Below are positions 5,089-5,734 of a DNA stretch of 5,734 nucleotides, piece by piece. Position 1 is the first letter of the stretch. Each line of letters opens with the position of its first letter. The position numbers and the translations under genes were made by a program. Origin of the DNA: Pyrodictiaceae archaeon (GTDB lineage Archaea; Thermoproteota; Thermoprotei_A; Sulfolobales; Pyrodictiaceae); contig JALTZQ010000038.1 of assembly GCA_027046105.1 (NCBI GenBank), positions 1 through 5,734 of the forward strand, written 5' to 3'. The notes under the pieces were generated by a model. It saw nothing but the letters and a program-made list of their open reading frames with translations. It did no database searches and was not told where the DNA came from.

Positions 5089-5734
5089 CTAGGGATAAAC
5101 ACGCAGATGTCTCCCCTTTGCTGATATGTAAACCTCAAACATGTCTGCTATCCCACTGGTTTCGATCTTTGGCAGAAGGACCTTCTCTACTTGGAATAAG
5201 CCAGCCATATCATCCATTATCACTGTTATCGATAACGGTCTTTCTCTCCCTTCATCTATCTCAACCCTTTTGATACTAAGAGCAGATACCGCATGAATAT
5301 CCATTTTCCCTAATTTGTATGGCATTCTAGCTCTTCCCTCAGCCATATCTAATCCATCAGCAACCTTAACAACTCCCGCTTCAAGACTTAGACATTGAAG
5401 ATCATAAGCTGTTGAGTATATAGCATGGAGTATTTCTTGTCGAATTGCGATACGGAGCTCGGTCTCATCTACAATTTTAGCAAGCGCGCGATCAACAAGT
5501 TCCTTTGCTAATAGAGCCCCAAACTTTTCATGCATATCTCTATGGATACTATTACCTATGTCATGTAGTAAGGCAGCATACATTACAATGATTCGTGAAT
5601 ACTCTACACTGGGCACAACTTTGTCGCGAATACTACTTGGAACCACATTTATACTCTTACTGGACAAGATTCTTTCAAAGATTTCGAGGGCTGCACCAGC
5701 AACAATATCAGCATGTATAGGGCCATGATCATTA
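5089..5734 (-). CDS. HD-domain metal-dependent phosphohydrolase, N-terminus beyond right edge
   Basis: The frame is open to the window edge (215 codons visible) and upstream of a TTG at 5667, which is therefore not the start. The visible N-terminus NDHGPIHA holds the first histidines of an HD domain, LLHDIGN (55-61 of the visible part) is the His-Asp metal pair, HAIY (103-106) and VKVADGLDMAEGR (122-134) give the later His and Asp ligands. The region after that (SALSIKRVEI ... FQVEKVLLPKIETSGI) matches a well-conserved archaeal HD family as I recall it. HD proteins hydrolyse phosphomonoesters or nucleotides; the substrate here is unknown. Probably 20-50 N-terminal residues are missing. It ends 39 nt before the flavoprotein gene, with no T-run between, suggesting cotranscription. 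Confidence 0.88.
   Translation of the reverse strand, partial: NDHGPIHADIVAGAALEIFERILSSKSINVVPSSIRDKVVPSVEYSRIIVMYAALLHDIGNSIHRDMHEKFGALLAKELVDRALAKIVDETELRIAIRQEILHAIYSTAYDLQCLSLEAGVVKVADGLDMAEGRARMPYKLGKMDIHAVSALSIKRVEIDEGRERPLSITVIMDDMAGLFQVEKVLLPKIETSGIADMFEVYISAKGRHLRVYP

Noticed and set aside
5089..5667. HD protein starting at the TTG at 5667.
   Set aside because: The frame remains open to the edge and the upstream codons encode the conserved HGPIHA part of the HD domain, so the start is outside the window.

Overview
This window looks like part of a thermophilic archaeal chromosome, most likely Thermoproteota (Crenarchaeota). It carries an archaeal/eukaryotic-type NMD3 protein, a geranylgeranyl-reductase-family flavoprotein of ether-lipid chemistry, and an archaeal adenosine-specific kinase. 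Most genes begin with TTG or GTG behind GGTG/GGAG-type ribosome-binding sites. No insertion sequence, CRISPR array, phage gene, rRNA or recognisable tRNA is present, so this reads as core chromosome with lineage-specific small genes.

Layout: positions 1-582 (minus) hold the N-terminal part of NMD3, running off the left edge. Positions 583-852 are an intergenic region with an AT-rich promoter-like tract, followed by a GC-rich segment that can fold and may be a small RNA. Two plus-strand genes follow: an unrecognised ORF (853-1389) and a small C2H2 zinc-finger protein (1480-1842). Convergent to these is an unrecognised minus-strand gene (1879-2388). The gap 2389-2539 contains a perfect AT-rich palindrome and a second GC-rich structured segment that shares ordered sequence blocks with the first. 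Then come two closely spaced minus-strand genes: an unrecognised beta-rich protein (3072-3497) and, downstream of it, an adenosine-specific kinase (2540-3031). A divergent intergenic region separates them from a small helical plus-strand protein (3626-3988). The right end is a probable minus-strand operon: an HD-domain phosphohydrolase (cut by the window edge) followed 39 nt later by the geranylgeranyl-reductase-family flavoprotein.

Functional picture: NMD3 belongs to large-subunit ribosome biogenesis. The flavoprotein probably reduces isoprenoid double bonds. The HD protein is probably a metal-dependent phosphohydrolase. The adenosine-specific kinase family binds adenosine nucleotides. Four genes were not recognised. 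The least explained feature is the pair of intergenic segments at about 761-838 and 2461-2536. They share five short blocks in the same order and resemble, imperfectly, box C/D guide RNAs.
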